A stretch of DNA of 64,000 nucleotides, taken from contig CM060126.1 in NCBI GenBank assembly GCA_030522415.1, forward strand, positions 6,667,852 to 6,731,851, given 5' to 3'. Origin of the DNA: Channallabes apus. Its lineage: Eukaryota > Chordata > Actinopteri > Siluriformes > Clariidae. Below the pieces are notes generated by a model. It was not told the DNA's origin, did no database searches, and worked only from the letters and a program-made list of their open reading frames with translations. Shown in pieces: positions 63,936 to 64,000 of this stretch (positions are counted from its first letter, which is position 1; the number at the start of each line of letters is the position of its first letter). Made by a program: the position numbers and the translations under genes.

Positions 63936-63969
63936 TCAGTATTCTCAAATGCTCTTAAACGTCTATGAA

Positions 63970-64000
63970 TGGACATCAAAAGGTTTCAAGACTATTTTTT
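63970..64000 (+). mobile_element. Possible mariner end cut by the window border
   Basis: GACATCAAAAGGTTTCAAGAC resembles the left terminal repeat of the mariner-like element at 48386. Too little is visible to be sure. Confidence 0.3.

Overview
The window is genomic DNA of a ray-finned fish, and ostariophysan or catfish-like repeats make a catfish plausible though unproven. The signs are AT-rich DNA with spliced vertebrate genes, many Tc1/mariner relics, tRNA-derived SINEs of the Mermaid type with an AATG tail, L2-like LINE tails, and abundant simple repeats. Nothing bacterial or viral-genomic was seen.

Two genes lie tail to tail. From 1000 to 10908 on the plus strand are the last twelve coding exons of dscaml1, a homophilic neuronal adhesion receptor: Ig domain 10, fibronectin III domains 5 and 6, the membrane helix, and the cytoplasmic tail ending in a PDZ-binding YTLV. 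From 54100 down to 26862 on the minus strand are seventeen exons of prkd2 (protein kinase D2): two C1 zinc fingers, a PH domain, the Ser/Thr kinase domain and a C-terminal VSIL. Both sets of exons join in one open frame with GT/AG borders. The 5' part of dscaml1 and the first coding exon of prkd2 were not found here. About 16 kb of non-coding DNA separates the two stop codons.

The rest is mostly mobile and simple repeats. The main structure is in the 9.1 kb prkd2 intron 38938-48070: a Tc1-like transposon (41128-47387) split by a 5.08 kb chromodomain Ty3/Gypsy retrotransposon (41431-46507). The Gypsy copy has two 406 bp LTRs differing at two bases, a 5 bp target duplication, and a ten-base complementarity typical of Tf1/sushi self-priming. 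Other elements are an L2-like LINE at 23996-26087, about ten Mermaid-type SINEs, a SINE with a tRNA-Gly(GCC)-like head inside a Tc1 relic, a Sleeping-Beauty-like relic split by a SINE, two internally deleted mariner-like elements and a deleted Tc1 near the right end.

The most unusual signal is dispersed. The heptamer TACTGTA/TACAGTA, the canonical scar left by excision of Tc1/Sleeping-Beauty-type elements, was counted by eye about 78 times, against roughly 13 expected from base composition. Some copies are doubled. The two genes are not known to work together; their proximity is positional.
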